64,000 bases of DNA. Source: Malikia sp. (GTDB lineage: Bacteria; Pseudomonadota; Gammaproteobacteria; Burkholderiales; Burkholderiaceae_C). Under the pieces are notes generated by a model. That model worked only from the letters and a program-made list of their open reading frames with translations, had not been told where the DNA came from and ran no database searches. Location: contig NZ_JAQTZS010000001.1 in the NCBI RefSeq assembly GCF_028687635.1, positions 237,334-301,333 of the forward strand. The letters are read 5' to 3'. Below, piece by piece: positions 29,520 through 39,013 of this stretch (positions are counted from its first letter, which is position 1; the number at the start of each line of letters is the position of its first letter). The position numbers were made by a program, and so were the translations under genes.

Positions 29520-31637
29520 TTGCGCGCCGCCACCCGATACCTACCGAAAGCCCCCATTTTGTTTGCATTGTTCGATGAAGCCGGCAAGTTCATGACCGGC
29601 CGCGTGATGTCCGAGGCCGAGAACTCGCTGCAGATCGAGCTCGACAGCGGCAAGCGCGTCAAGGTCAAGTCCGCCAATGTGCTGCTCAAGTTCGACAAGC
29701 CGGCACCGGCAGCGCTGATGGCCAGCGCGCAGATGCTGGCCGAGCAGATCGAGCTCGAACTGGCCTGGGAGTTCGCGTCCGAGCAGGAATTCGGCTTCGC
29801 CGACCTGGCGGCCGACTACTTCCAGGACCCGCCAACGACCGAGCAGCAGGTCGCCGCCCTGTTGCGCCTGAGCGAGGCGCCGCATTACTTCCGCCGCGCC
29901 GGCAAGGGCCGCTACAAGAAGGCGCCGGCCGAGATCCTGCAACTGGCGCTGGCCGCGATCGAGAAGAAGAAGGCGATACAGGCCCAGATCGAGGCCTGGA
30001 CCGCCGAGCTGGCCGCCGGCCAATGCCCGCGGCCGGTGCGCGACCAGCTCTACAAGATCCTGTTCAAGCCCGACAAGAACGCGCCCGAGTACAAGGCGGT
30101 CGCGCATGCCGCGCACCAGACCCATCTGCCGCCGCTGACGCTGCTGCAGAATGCCGGCGCAATCCAGAACGCCTACCAGTTTCACTGGCAGCGCTTCCTG
30201 TTCGAGCATTTCCCCAAGGGCACGGGCTTCCCGGCGTTGCAGGCAGCACCGATCGGCGACGCGCTGCCGCTGGCCGAGGTGCGAGCGTTCTCGATCGACG
30301 ATTCAAGCACGACCGAGATCGACGACGCGCTGTCGGTGCGGGGCATTGGCAGCGGCACGATCCAGGTCGGCATCCACATCGCGGCGCCAGGCCTGGCGAT
30401 CCAGCCCGATGACGCGATCGACAAGGTGGCGCGCAACCGCCTGTCGACGGTCTACATGCCGGGCCACAAGATCACCATGCTGCCCGATGCGGTGGTGCGG
30501 ACCTACACTCTGGAGTCGGGCGGCAACCGGCCGGCGCTGTCGCTGTATCTGACGCTGGACGAGGCCGAGCTGACCGTGCAGTCCAGCGAGACCCGGCTGG
30601 AGCTGGTGCCGATCGCGCACAACCTGCGCCATGACCAGCTCGACCAGGCGATCACGGCCGACTGGCTGGAAAACCCGGCCGCGCCGACCGGTGCCGAACT
30701 GAGCGACGAGATCGCCGCGCTGCGCCCCGAGCTGTCGCTGCTGTTTCGCCTGGCCAAGGTCTGCAAGGCGCGCCGCGAGGTGGTGCGCGGCAAGCCCGAG
30801 AACTTCACCCGCCCCGACTACACCTTCAAGCTCGAAGGCGTGGCGGGCGACGAGCCGCATGGCGACGAGACCGTCATCATCGGCACCCGCTCGCGCGGCG
30901 CGCCGCTGGACCTGATGGTGGCCGAGGCCATGATCCTGGTCAACAGCCACTGGGGCCAATGGCTGGCCGAATGCGGCGTGCCCGGCATCTACCGCAGCCA
31001 GGCCAGCCTGGCGCCGGGTGTCAAGGTGCGCATGGGCGCCCGGGCGCTGCCGCACGCGGGCATCGGAGTGCCGGCCTATGCCTGGAGCACCTCGCCGCTG
31101 CGCCGTTACACCGACCTGGTCAACCAGTGGCAGATCATCGCCTGCGTGCGCCATGGCAAGACCGCCGCGCTGGCCGCGCCGTTCCGGCCCAAGGACGCGC
31201 AGCTGTTCGCGGTGATCAGCGCCTTCGACGCCGCCTACGGTGCCTACAACCAGTTCCAGAACGGCATGGAACGCTACTGGACGCTGCATTACCTGCAGCA
31301 GCACGGCATCACCGAGCTGACCGCGAGCGTGATCAAGGACGGCCTGGTGCGCGCCGACGAGCTGCCGCTGGTGCTGGCCGTGCTGGGCGCCGAGGGCCTG
31401 CCGCGCGGCGCGCAGGTGCGGGTGCGCCTGGGCCGGATCGACGACATCTCGCTGGAGGTGGGCGGCACCGTGATCGAGCGGCTGGAAGCACCGGCGCTGT
31501 CCGAGGAGGCACTGGAAGCCGAATCCGAGGAGGATGCCGAGCTCGCCGCGCCGATCGCGATCCAGATGGACCTGGGCGAGGAAGAGGTCGCGCCCGCGGC
31601 CGACTCCACCGCCCCGGCTGCCGCGCAGCAAGGCTGA
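29520..31637 (+). CDS. RNB-domain exoribonuclease (RNase II/R family)
   Basis: SIDDSSTTEIDDALSV RNB catalytic motif; YAWSTSPLRRYTDLVNQWQI; start uncertain (possibly TTG 29559). Confidence 0.88.
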   Translation: MRAATRYLPKAPILFALFDEAGKFMTGRVMSEAENSLQIELDSGKRVKVKSANVLLKFDKPAPAALMASAQMLAEQIELELAWEFASEQEFGFADLAADYFQDPPTTEQQVAALLRLSEAPHYFRRAGKGRYKKAPAEILQLALAAIEKKKAIQAQIEAWTAELAAGQCPRPVRDQLYKILFKPDKNAPEYKAVAHAAHQTHLPPLTLLQNAGAIQNAYQFHWQRFLFEHFPKGTGFPALQAAPIGDALPLAEVRAFSIDDSSTTEIDDALSVRGIGSGTIQVGIHIAAPGLAIQPDDAIDKVARNRLSTVYMPGHKITMLPDAVVRTYTLESGGNRPALSLYLTLDEAELTVQSSETRLELVPIAHNLRHDQLDQAITADWLENPAAPTGAELSDEIAALRPELSLLFRLAKVCKARREVVRGKPENFTRPDYTFKLEGVAGDEPHGDETVIIGTRSRGAPLDLMVAEAMILVNSHWGQWLAECGVPGIYRSQASLAPGVKVRMGARALPHAGIGVPAYAWSTSPLRRYTDLVNQWQIIACVRHGKTAALAAPFRPKDAQLFAVISAFDAAYGAYNQFQNGMERYWTLHYLQQHGITELTASVIKDGLVRADELPLVLAVLGAEGLPRGAQVRVRLGRIDDISLEVGGTVIERLEAPALSEEALEAESEEDAELAAPIAIQMDLGEEEVAPAADSTAPAAAQQG

Positions 31638-31641
31638 AGCC

Positions 31642-32490
31642 GTGAACCCTCTGCGGCGTCTCAGCCCGCTGCAGATCGCGCTGGCGGTCTCGGGGCTGGC
31701 GCACGCCGGGCTGCTGATGCTGCATTTTGTCGCGCCGATCGAGCCCGAGCGCGTGCTGCGCGAGTCCCCGCTGGCGGTGGTGCTGGTCAATGGGCAGGAC
31801 GAGGCAGCACCCGAACAGCCCAGCGCGGTGGCGCAGGCGAATCTGGCCGGCAGCGGCAGCGAGGGCAAGGGCCGCGTCAGCTCGCCACTGCAGAACGCCG
31901 AACGCAGCCAGGCCGGCGACTCGCCCGACGAGGCCGATGCGACAGGGCGGCGCGACCATCACCAGACCGCCAGGCCGCTGCTGGCCAGCCTGCGGCTGCG
32001 CGACGCAGCCCAGCCCCTGCCGCGCTCGCCACAAGAGGATGCCAGCGCGTCCGATCCGGAACGGGAACGCCGCCAGCAGGCGCTGCTGAGCCGGCTGGCC
32101 GAGATCGAGCAGCGCATCAACACCGAGGCCAGCGGCCCACGCCAGCGCTACATCGGCGCCGCCACGCGCGAGGCCGTCTACGCGAGCTACTACGCCGAAC
32201 TGCGCCGCCAGATCGAGGCGCGCGGCACCGCCGAGTTCCCGGCAGTCGCCGGGCGCAAGCTGTTCGGCGAGCTGACGCTGCTGATCACGGTCGACCACGA
32301 GGGCCGCGTGCTGGCCACCGAGCTGCTGCAAGGCAGCGGCAGCGAGGCGCTCGATCTGCGGGCGCAGGCGCTGGTGCGCGGCATGAACTTCGGCCGTTTC
32401 GACCCAACGCTGCGGCAGCAGGCCGACCGGGTGGTGGTCGCGTCGCGCTTTCGCTTCACGCGCGGCGGTGACGCGCCAGGTGCATGGTGA
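31642..32490 (+). CDS. Energy transducer TonB-family protein
   Basis: N-terminal TM anchor; TonB-C-like GELTLLITVDHEGRVLATELLQGSGSEALDLRAQALVRGMNFGRF; GTG start. Confidence 0.75.
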   Translation: MNPLRRLSPLQIALAVSGLAHAGLLMLHFVAPIEPERVLRESPLAVVLVNGQDEAAPEQPSAVAQANLAGSGSEGKGRVSSPLQNAERSQAGDSPDEADATGRRDHHQTARPLLASLRLRDAAQPLPRSPQEDASASDPERERRQQALLSRLAEIEQRINTEASGPRQRYIGAATREAVYASYYAELRRQIEARGTAEFPAVAGRKLFGELTLLITVDHEGRVLATELLQGSGSEALDLRAQALVRGMNFGRFDPTLRQQADRVVVASRFRFTRGGDAPGAW

Positions 32491-33245
32491 ACGGCAACCA
32501 GACCGGCTCCCCGCTGCGGCGCTGGCTGCTCTGGCTGCTGGCGGCTTTCATCGCGCTGCAGGTCTTCTTCGTGGGACGGATCGCGCTGATGGCGGTCATC
32601 GATCCACAGAGCACGGCCTTCCAGCGCTCGGAGGCCTGGCGCCTCGCGCGCGACGACTACCGGCACAGAAAATGGTCGCAGCAGTGGCTGGACTACGACC
32701 GGATCTCGCCCCAGCTCAAGCGCGCGGTGATCGCGTCGGAGGATGGCGGCTTCACCGCGCACGAGGGGGTGGAATGGGACGCGCTGGAGGCCGCCTGGCT
32801 CCGGAACGAAAAGCTGGCCGAGCAGGCCGAGCGCCAGGCCACGCGCGCCAGGGACCCTGCCCAGGTCAAGCCGGCCAAGGTGATCGGTGGCTCGACCATC
32901 ACCCAGCAGCTGGCCAAGAACCTGCTGCTGTCGGGCGAACGCAGCCTGCTGCGCAAGGGACAGGAGCTGGTGCTGGCGCTGGCGCTGGAAAGCTGCCTGA
33001 GCAAGCGGCGCATCCTGGAGATCTACCTCAACAGCGTCGAATGGGGCGAAGGGGTGTTCGGTGCCGAGGCCGCCGCGCGGCGCTACTTCGGCAAATCGGC
33101 CAGCCAGTTGACTGCCCACGAGGCCGCGCGGCTGGCCGTGCTGCTGCCGGCGCCCAAGCGCTACGAGCAGCGCCCCGGCTCGGCTTACCTGGCCGGCCGC
33201 GCCGCGACCATCGTCGCGCGCATGGGCGGCGTCGCCCTGCCCTGA
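32484..33245 (+). CDS. mtgA: Monofunctional biosynthetic peptidoglycan transglycosylase
   Basis: [68 protein letters not shown]. Confidence 0.93.
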   Translation: MVNGNQTGSPLRRWLLWLLAAFIALQVFFVGRIALMAVIDPQSTAFQRSEAWRLARDDYRHRKWSQQWLDYDRISPQLKRAVIASEDGGFTAHEGVEWDALEAAWLRNEKLAEQAERQATRARDPAQVKPAKVIGGSTITQQLAKNLLLSGERSLLRKGQELVLALALESCLSKRRILEIYLNSVEWGEGVFGAEAAARRYFGKSASQLTAHEAARLAVLLPAPKRYEQRPGSAYLAGRAATIVARMGGVALP

Positions 33246-33276
33246 TCGCCGCCTGCCATGCCGCGACAATAGCCGG

Positions 33277-33825
33277 ATGAGAATCCTAGGAATCGACCCC
33301 GGCCTGCAGGCCACGGGCTTTGGCGTGATCGACGTCGATGGCCCCCGGATGGCCTATGTGGCCAGCGGCACCATCCGCACCAGCCCCGCCGAGGGCGCGC
33401 TGCTGCCCGAACGGCTCAAGGTCATCTTCGACGGCATCAGCGAGGTGGTGCAGCGCTACCAGCCCACGGTGGCGGTCTGCGAGATCGTCTTCGTCAACGT
33501 CAACCCGCAGGCCACGCTGATCCTGGGTCAGGCGCGCGGCTGCTGCCTGACCGCGCTGGTCGCCAACGGCCTGCCGGTGGCCGAATACACCGCGCTGCAG
33601 CTGAAGAAAGCCGTGACCGGCCACGGCAAGGCGGCCAAGGAGCAGGTGCAGGAGATGGTGCGCCGCCTGCTGGAGCTGCCCGGCCTGCCGGGCAAGGACG
33701 CCGCCGACGCGCTGGGTCTGTGCATCACGCACGCGCAGGTGGCGCGCACCACCGACGCGATCCGCCAGGTCGGCAAGCTACGGGCGCGCACCCACGCGGC
33801 CTACAAGGACGGGCGGATCTACTGA
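33277..33825 (+). CDS. ruvC: Holliday junction endodeoxyribonuclease RuvC
   Basis: [50 protein letters not shown]. Confidence 0.95.
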   Translation: MRILGIDPGLQATGFGVIDVDGPRMAYVASGTIRTSPAEGALLPERLKVIFDGISEVVQRYQPTVAVCEIVFVNVNPQATLILGQARGCCLTALVANGLPVAEYTALQLKKAVTGHGKAAKEQVQEMVRRLLELPGLPGKDAADALGLCITHAQVARTTDAIRQVGKLRARTHAAYKDGRIY

Positions 33826-33847
33826 AGCGCGGCCGGGGCCGCGCGCG

Positions 33848-34771
33848 TCACCAGACCGGCGCGAGCCGGTCGAAGCCCTTGGGCGCCTGGCTGTCGCGCT
33901 CGAAAGTGACGATGTCGTAGGCGTCGGGCTGGGCCAGCAGCGCGCGCAGCAGCTGGTTGTTCAGCGCGTGGCCGCTGCGATAGGCGCTGTAGGCGGCCAG
34001 CAGCGGCTTGCCGACGATGTAGAGGTCGCCCATCGCGTCGAGGATCTTGTGCTTGACGAACTCGTCCTGGTAGCGCAGGCCATCGGCGTTGAGCACCTTG
34101 TAGTCGTCGAGCACGATCGCGTTGTCGAGCCCGCCGCCGAGCGCCAGGCCGTGCGAGCGCATCATCTCGACATCGCGCGTGAAGCCGAAGGTGCGCGCGC
34201 GCGCGATCTCGCGCGAGTACTGGCCGCTGCCGAGGTCGAACTCGACCGCCTGCCCGGTCGCGCTGACCGCCGGGTGGTCGAACTCGATCTCGAAGCTGAG
34301 CTTGAAGCCGTGATACGGATCGAGCCGCGCCCACTTGAGGCCGCGGCCCTCGCCCTCGCGCACCTCGACGGTTTTCAGCAGGCGGATGAAGCGGCGCGGC
34401 GCGTCCTGGGCGGCGATGCCCGCGCTCTGCAGCAGGTAGACGAAGGAGGCAGCCGAGCCGTCGAGGATCGGCACTTCCTCGGCCGTGATGTCGATGATCA
34501 GGTTGTCGATGCCGAGGCCGGCGCAGGCACTCATGATGTGCTCGATGGTGTGCACCTTGGCCTGGCCCTGCGAGATCGTCGAGGCCAGCCGGGTGTCGGT
34601 CACCGAGCTGGCGTTGACCGGGATCTCGACCGGATCGGCCAGGTCGACGCGGCGAAAGCGGATGCCGGTGTCGGGTGGCGCCGGGCGCAGCGTCAGCTCG
34701 ACGCGCTGGCCGCTGTGCAGGCCGACGCCGACGGCCTGGGTCAGGGTCTTGAGGGTGCGTTGCGCGATCAT
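33848..34771 (-). CDS. lpxC: UDP-3-O-acyl-N-acetylglucosamine deacetylase
   Basis: [49 protein letters not shown]. Confidence 0.96.
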   Translation of the reverse strand: MIAQRTLKTLTQAVGVGLHSGQRVELTLRPAPPDTGIRFRRVDLADPVEIPVNASSVTDTRLASTISQGQAKVHTIEHIMSACAGLGIDNLIIDITAEEVPILDGSAASFVYLLQSAGIAAQDAPRRFIRLLKTVEVREGEGRGLKWARLDPYHGFKLSFEIEFDHPAVSATGQAVEFDLGSGQYSREIARARTFGFTRDVEMMRSHGLALGGGLDNAIVLDDYKVLNADGLRYQDEFVKHKILDAMGDLYIVGKPLLAAYSAYRSGHALNNQLLRALLAQPDAYDIVTFERDSQAPKGFDRLAPVW

Positions 34772-34840
34772 GGGGTTGATTATCCCGGATCGCGCGTCTC
34801 CACGCGGCTGGCTGGGGGGCGCGCCTGCCAGCCTGAGCGA

Positions 34841-37800
34841 TCAGGACGTGAGCGTGAGGTTGCCACCCGTCAGGTCGATGCCGCCTATGCTGGTGACGCC
34901 GACCAGTTGCACCACCATGTCGTTGGCAGTGACACCAGCCGTGCCGTCCGAGACGAACAGATAGTAATCGCCAACGCGATTGACCTTGAAAAAGGCGAAT
35001 TCGCCCGCCACGTCCTTGACCGCGTCCAAGGACAGGCTCTTGGCCACATCGACCAGTGCATCGGCCATCGTCGTGCCGGAGCCAGACGCGAAAGTGGCGA
35101 CGCCAGTAGTGGCATTGATCGATGCCCTGTCTGCGGCAGCAGCCGTCGCCACGCCCCCTTTGCTCAAACTGGCGCTGTAATCGATCAGATCGCCCGTGCC
35201 GACCACGCCTTTGGCGTAGTCCTTGATCTGGTCAAAGCCTGTCGTCTGACCGCTGTCACCAGCGGCAAACACGAACGTGTCTTTACCAGTGCCACCGGTC
35301 AGTACGTCGGCACCTTTGCCGCCCTTGAGAATGTCATTGCCGGCGTTACCGAGCAGCGTGTTAGCCAAACCGTCTCCGTTGAGCGTATCAGCCGCTGAGC
35401 CACCAGTCAGGTTCTCGATGTTCTTGAGGCTGTCCTCCACCACCCCGCCGATATTCACATTGACAGCAGTGGCGCCATTGAGGGTGACCGCGACAGCTGT
35501 GGTCTTGTCCGAATAATCCGCCGTATCGGTGCCTGCACCGCCATCCAGCGTGTCTTTGCCAAAGCCACCCTTGAGAACGTCATTGCCGTTCTGTCCGCTG
35601 AGTACATTCGCTGAGTCGTTGCCCGTGATCGTGTCGTTGTAGTTGCCGGCGATGACGTTCTCAATGCCGCTAAGAGTGTCAGAGCCGATCTTGGCGGCAT
35701 CGTTACCTGCGGTCGAGGTGGCGTTGCCCTTGACCAAGTCGACCGTGATGGCAGCAGTCGCAGAGGTGTACTTGATGGTGTCGCTACCCAAGCCACCGAT
35801 ATAGTTGTCGTCGCCAGCGCCGTCGCCGCCTACGATGAGGTCGTCGCCATCGCCGCCATCGACTGTGTCATCGCCGGTACCGGCGTAGAGGACGTCCGAG
35901 CCGCCGCCGCCGCCGAGGCTGTCATCGCCTAGGCCACCCGTCAGCTCGTTGTCGGCAGTGCTGCCGACGATGGTGTCGTCTCCCTCGCTACCGATCACGT
36001 CTTCGATCGAGATCAAGGTGTCGGCGCCGTCTCCCTTGGCCTTGCCCGTGGCGAGGTTCACGCTGACAAAACCGGCTGCAGCATCGCTGAAATCCGCCAG
36101 GTCGTCACCCGTGCCACCGTTGAGGATGTCGTTGCCCAGACCGCCGACCAGGCTGTCGGTGCCTTCTCCACCAAGCAGCGTGTCGTTACCCGCGCCACCA
36201 TCGAGGGTGTCGGCGCCCGTGCCACCGTCGAGCTGGTTCTTGTTGTCGTTGCCGCTGAGCTCGTTGCTCAGGGCGTTGCCGGTCAGGCTGGCCTCACCAC
36301 TACCATCCTGGATTTCGGCCTTCTCAATGTTGGCTCCGAGCGTGTAGGTGATGGTCGACATGACGATGACCGTGTCTTCATCGGTGCTAGCGCCCTGGTC
36401 GTCAATCACATCGCCGGCGTCATCCACGTAGTAGGTGTCATTGCCAGCGCCACCGACCATCAAGTCGGCACCCTCGCCGCCGTTCAGGATGTCGTTGCCT
36501 GCGCCACCCTTCAGGGTGTCATCACCTTCTTCGCCGTAGAGTTTGTCATTGCCGTTTCCGCCATCGACCAGATCATCGTCATAGCCGCCGTAAACCCAGT
36601 CGTTGCCATCTTCACCGTAGAGTTCGTCGTCATCTTCCTGACCATAAACACGGTCATCACCACGTCCACCACGGATATCGTCCATGTCGCCCCTGCCATA
36701 AAGGCGGTCGGCACCGTTTTTCCCCTGAATGTAATCGATTTCGTCTTTGCCGTACTTCTGGAACGGTGCGTCTTCTGTGTCGTCGTTATTGGTCAGACCA
36801 ATCGAGTTGACGGTCACCCGCTTGTAGGACAGGTCGGTCGTGTCCACCTTGGCGGTGAGGTTGTAGCCGACATTTTTGTCGTTGTCGTAATCATCCAGGC
36901 CGGTAACGGTCAGGGATTGAGCAATGTTCCAGTTGGCCTGAGTGAAGGTCAGACTGGAAGTACCAAGCTTGGCTTCGCTGGTATCCGACAGCGCGAACTG
37001 GATAGTCACCGGGTTAACTGGTGCCTTGGCGAGCTTGATGGAGAACACGGCGGTGCTGCCGTCTTCGCCAGTCTCCTTGTCATCACCCGTGATGATCACT
37101 TCAGGATTCAGGGCTTCCGCAAGGACGGCGGCAGTGGTTTTCGACTCGGTAAAGCCGCCGCCGTCGGTGTAGGACAGGCGAGCGGAGATGGATTTACCCA
37201 CATCGGATTTTGTGAGGGTGTAGGAGTCCTGAATGGCGCCAGAGATGGCAGATCCATCGCTCAGCCACTGAACCTCGGCGACTCCTGGGCCATCAAGGTC
37301 TTCGAGGGTACTGACAACTTTGAGCACTTTTCCTTCAATGGCTGTCCCGCTAAGGGTCACAGATCCTGTAAGTGCGTCGTTGACATTGGCTACTAGACTG
37401 GTGGCGGTGCTGGTCACAGCTTCAGCAGTACCAAGACCGTCGATATAACTCAAGGTAACGGTGATGGCTTTGCCGACTTCGGCCTGATTGAGCGTGTAGG
37501 TCGAGCTGGTCGCGCCGGTGATCGCGGTGCCGTTGGCCTCCCACTGGTAGCTGATCGTGCCTAGATTATCCAAATCGGCCAGCGTATGGCTTGCAGTCAG
37601 GCTCTGGCCCTGCGTGGCAGTACCTCCGATAGTGACACTGCCGGTAGGAGCGTCGTTGACATCAACCAAGTTAACAACAACGGTACCAGAGCCTGTCTTT
37701 GAGCCATCCGACGCTCTGACGGAGAGGCTGAAGCTGGATTGAGTTTTATAGTTCAGATCATCGGCATCGTTCACCGTGATCAGGCCGTCTGAAGATCGGA

Positions 37801-38440
37801 TGGAAAAAGCCGCATTGCCGTCACCATCGACATCCGTGTTACCGGAATAAATCGCATAGGTGATGCTGTCTCCGTCGGAGTCGCTGGCATACACGTCATG
37901 GACACTGGTGCCCGCGGCGGACTTCTCGTTAAGAGAGACGGATGAACCGCTTACCGATGGTGCGTAATAATTTGATTTATAGGTTTCAACCAGAGTGAGC
38001 TTGTATTGCGAGGCACTGCTATCCGAGACAGCGACATAGTAATAGTCTGAAGCACCGGGGCTGAAAGTCACCGAACCAGCAGAACCCGATTTCACGAGGT
38101 TGCCGGAGGCATCATAGATGCTGACATCAGGCGTGTTGTATTGACCGTTGCTGGTATTACTTGCCCAAGAGGTGCCACTGGCTTGAATGGTGTACTGATA
38201 GCTTCCACTGCTGAGATAGCCGAGCGAATAATAGTCCTTGTCAGAGGAGCTGGATATATACCCGTAAGCAGCCTCACCAGTCCCCAGATAATAGGAGCTG
38301 TTCACATAACCAGGCGCATCATAAGAACCTGCACTGTAGCCGTAGTAGCCGTAGCTATAGCTATAGTTATAGTTATAGTTATAGTTATAGTTGTATCCAT
38401 AACTGGCATCTTTTTCGTCATAGCTGTAATAGTTGGCCAT
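34841..38440 (-). CDS. Large cadherin-like/RTX calcium-binding protein, predicted type I secreted, Tyr-rich N-terminus
   Basis: Repeated GGxGxDxLxGGxG nonapeptides, cadherin-like and Ig-like repeats, no Sec signal, RTX-type C-terminus, N-terminal YNYNYNYNYNYSYSYGYYGY. Confidence 0.88.
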   Translation of the reverse strand: MANYYSYDEKDASYGYNYNYNYNYNYSYSYGYYGYSAGSYDAPGYVNSSYYLGTGEAAYGYISSSSDKDYYSLGYLSSGSYQYTIQASGTSWASNTSNGQYNTPDVSIYDASGNLVKSGSAGSVTFSPGASDYYYVAVSDSSASQYKLTLVETYKSNYYAPSVSGSSVSLNEKSAAGTSVHDVYASDSDGDSITYAIYSGNTDVDGDGNAAFSIRSSDGLITVNDADDLNYKTQSSFSLSVRASDGSKTGSGTVVVNLVDVNDAPTGSVTIGGTATQGQSLTASHTLADLDNLGTISYQWEANGTAITGATSSTYTLNQAEVGKAITVTLSYIDGLGTAEAVTSTATSLVANVNDALTGSVTLSGTAIEGKVLKVVSTLEDLDGPGVAEVQWLSDGSAISGAIQDSYTLTKSDVGKSISARLSYTDGGGFTESKTTAAVLAEALNPEVIITGDDKETGEDGSTAVFSIKLAKAPVNPVTIQFALSDTSEAKLGTSSLTFTQANWNIAQSLTVTGLDDYDNDKNVGYNLTAKVDTTDLSYKRVTVNSIGLTNNDDTEDAPFQKYGKDEIDYIQGKNGADRLYGRGDMDDIRGGRGDDRVYGQEDDDELYGEDGNDWVYGGYDDDLVDGGNGNDKLYGEEGDDTLKGGAGNDILNGGEGADLMVGGAGNDTYYVDDAGDVIDDQGASTDEDTVIVMSTITYTLGANIEKAEIQDGSGEASLTGNALSNELSGNDNKNQLDGGTGADTLDGGAGNDTLLGGEGTDSLVGGLGNDILNGGTGDDLADFSDAAAGFVSVNLATGKAKGDGADTLISIEDVIGSEGDDTIVGSTADNELTGGLGDDSLGGGGGSDVLYAGTGDDTVDGGDGDDLIVGGDGAGDDNYIGGLGSDTIKYTSATAAITVDLVKGNATSTAGNDAAKIGSDTLSGIENVIAGNYNDTITGNDSANVLSGQNGNDVLKGGFGKDTLDGGAGTDTADYSDKTTAVAVTLNGATAVNVNIGGVVEDSLKNIENLTGGSAADTLNGDGLANTLLGNAGNDILKGGKGADVLTGGTGKDTFVFAAGDSGQTTGFDQIKDYAKGVVGTGDLIDYSASLSKGGVATAAAADRASINATTGVATFASGSGTTMADALVDVAKSLSLDAVKDVAGEFAFFKVNRVGDYYLFVSDGTAGVTANDMVVQLVGVTSIGGIDLTGGNLTLTS
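38351..38395 (-). repeat. Hexanucleotide microsatellite encoding (Tyr-Asn/Ser)n
   Basis: Plus strand reads ...GCTATA GCTATA GTTATA GTTATA GTTATA GTTATA GTT... Confidence 0.9.
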
Positions 38441-38502
38441 CTCGAACCTCCAAAATCAAAATTTTTCTACTGAAAAGCACCCTGAAACCAGTCGTGCCAC
38501 TG

Positions 38503-38754
38503 TCAAGAAACCGTCATGGCAACGGGCTCTACGGGTTGTTCCCTCTTCAGGAGTCCCTGCTCGACCATCTTTTCGAGCACGGCGCTCAACTGCTGATGGG
38601 TTCGCAGCAAGGCCGGCAGGGTCATGGCCAGACTGCCCACGGGTTGCACGGCAGCCTTGTCCTCGACAAGGTTCTGTATGTTGACCAGGTCGAGGCGGAC
38701 GATGCCATCGATCAGGCGGATGTTGGCGATGCCGTCGGCGTAGAGTGTTTGCAT
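38503..38754 (-). CDS. Small hypothetical protein (83 aa) upstream of the RTX gene
   Basis: MQTLYADGIANIRLIDGIVRLDLVNIQN...; same strand, about 60 bp before the RTX start. Confidence 0.65.
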   Translation of the reverse strand: MQTLYADGIANIRLIDGIVRLDLVNIQNLVEDKAAVQPVGSLAMTLPALLRTHQQLSAVLEKMVEQGLLKREQPVEPVAMTVS

Positions 38755-38951
38755 GTTTTTTCCAGAAATCTGGTTTCTACAGGAGTTTTGCCATTATTAA
38801 ATATGTAGCCAATTTTACCACTCAATAACAAGCCACAAGAAAACCATGTCATGCTTGAAAAATGATTCGAGCGCCGCTTTTACTCGGAAAATTCAAGTAA
38901 ATATGTTCGAATTGATTACCAAAACGCAGAATCGATCTTCTGGCATGGGTC

Positions 38952-38979
38952 AAAAAAAATCGCGCACAACGGCGCGATT
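38952..38979 (-). terminator. Rho-independent terminator candidate (minus strand), upstream of the RTX locus
   Basis: Perfect stem AATCGCGC/GCGCGATT with 6-nt loop, followed on the minus strand by an oligo-T run; just beyond the ABC transporter stop. Confidence 0.75.
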
Positions 38980-39013
38980 CACCAGGCTGGCAACGCCTTG
39001 AAACGGAGGGGCC

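Noticed and set aside
33968-35398. 476-aa plus-strand ORF antisense to lpxC and the RTX 3' end
   Set aside because: Spans two well-supported minus-strand genes and their intergenic gap; composition is artefactual.
34841-36720. Dense repeats initially resembling a tandem-repeat or CRISPR-like array
   Set aside because: They are degenerate RTX nonapeptide codons inside one continuous ORF, without uniform repeats or spacers.
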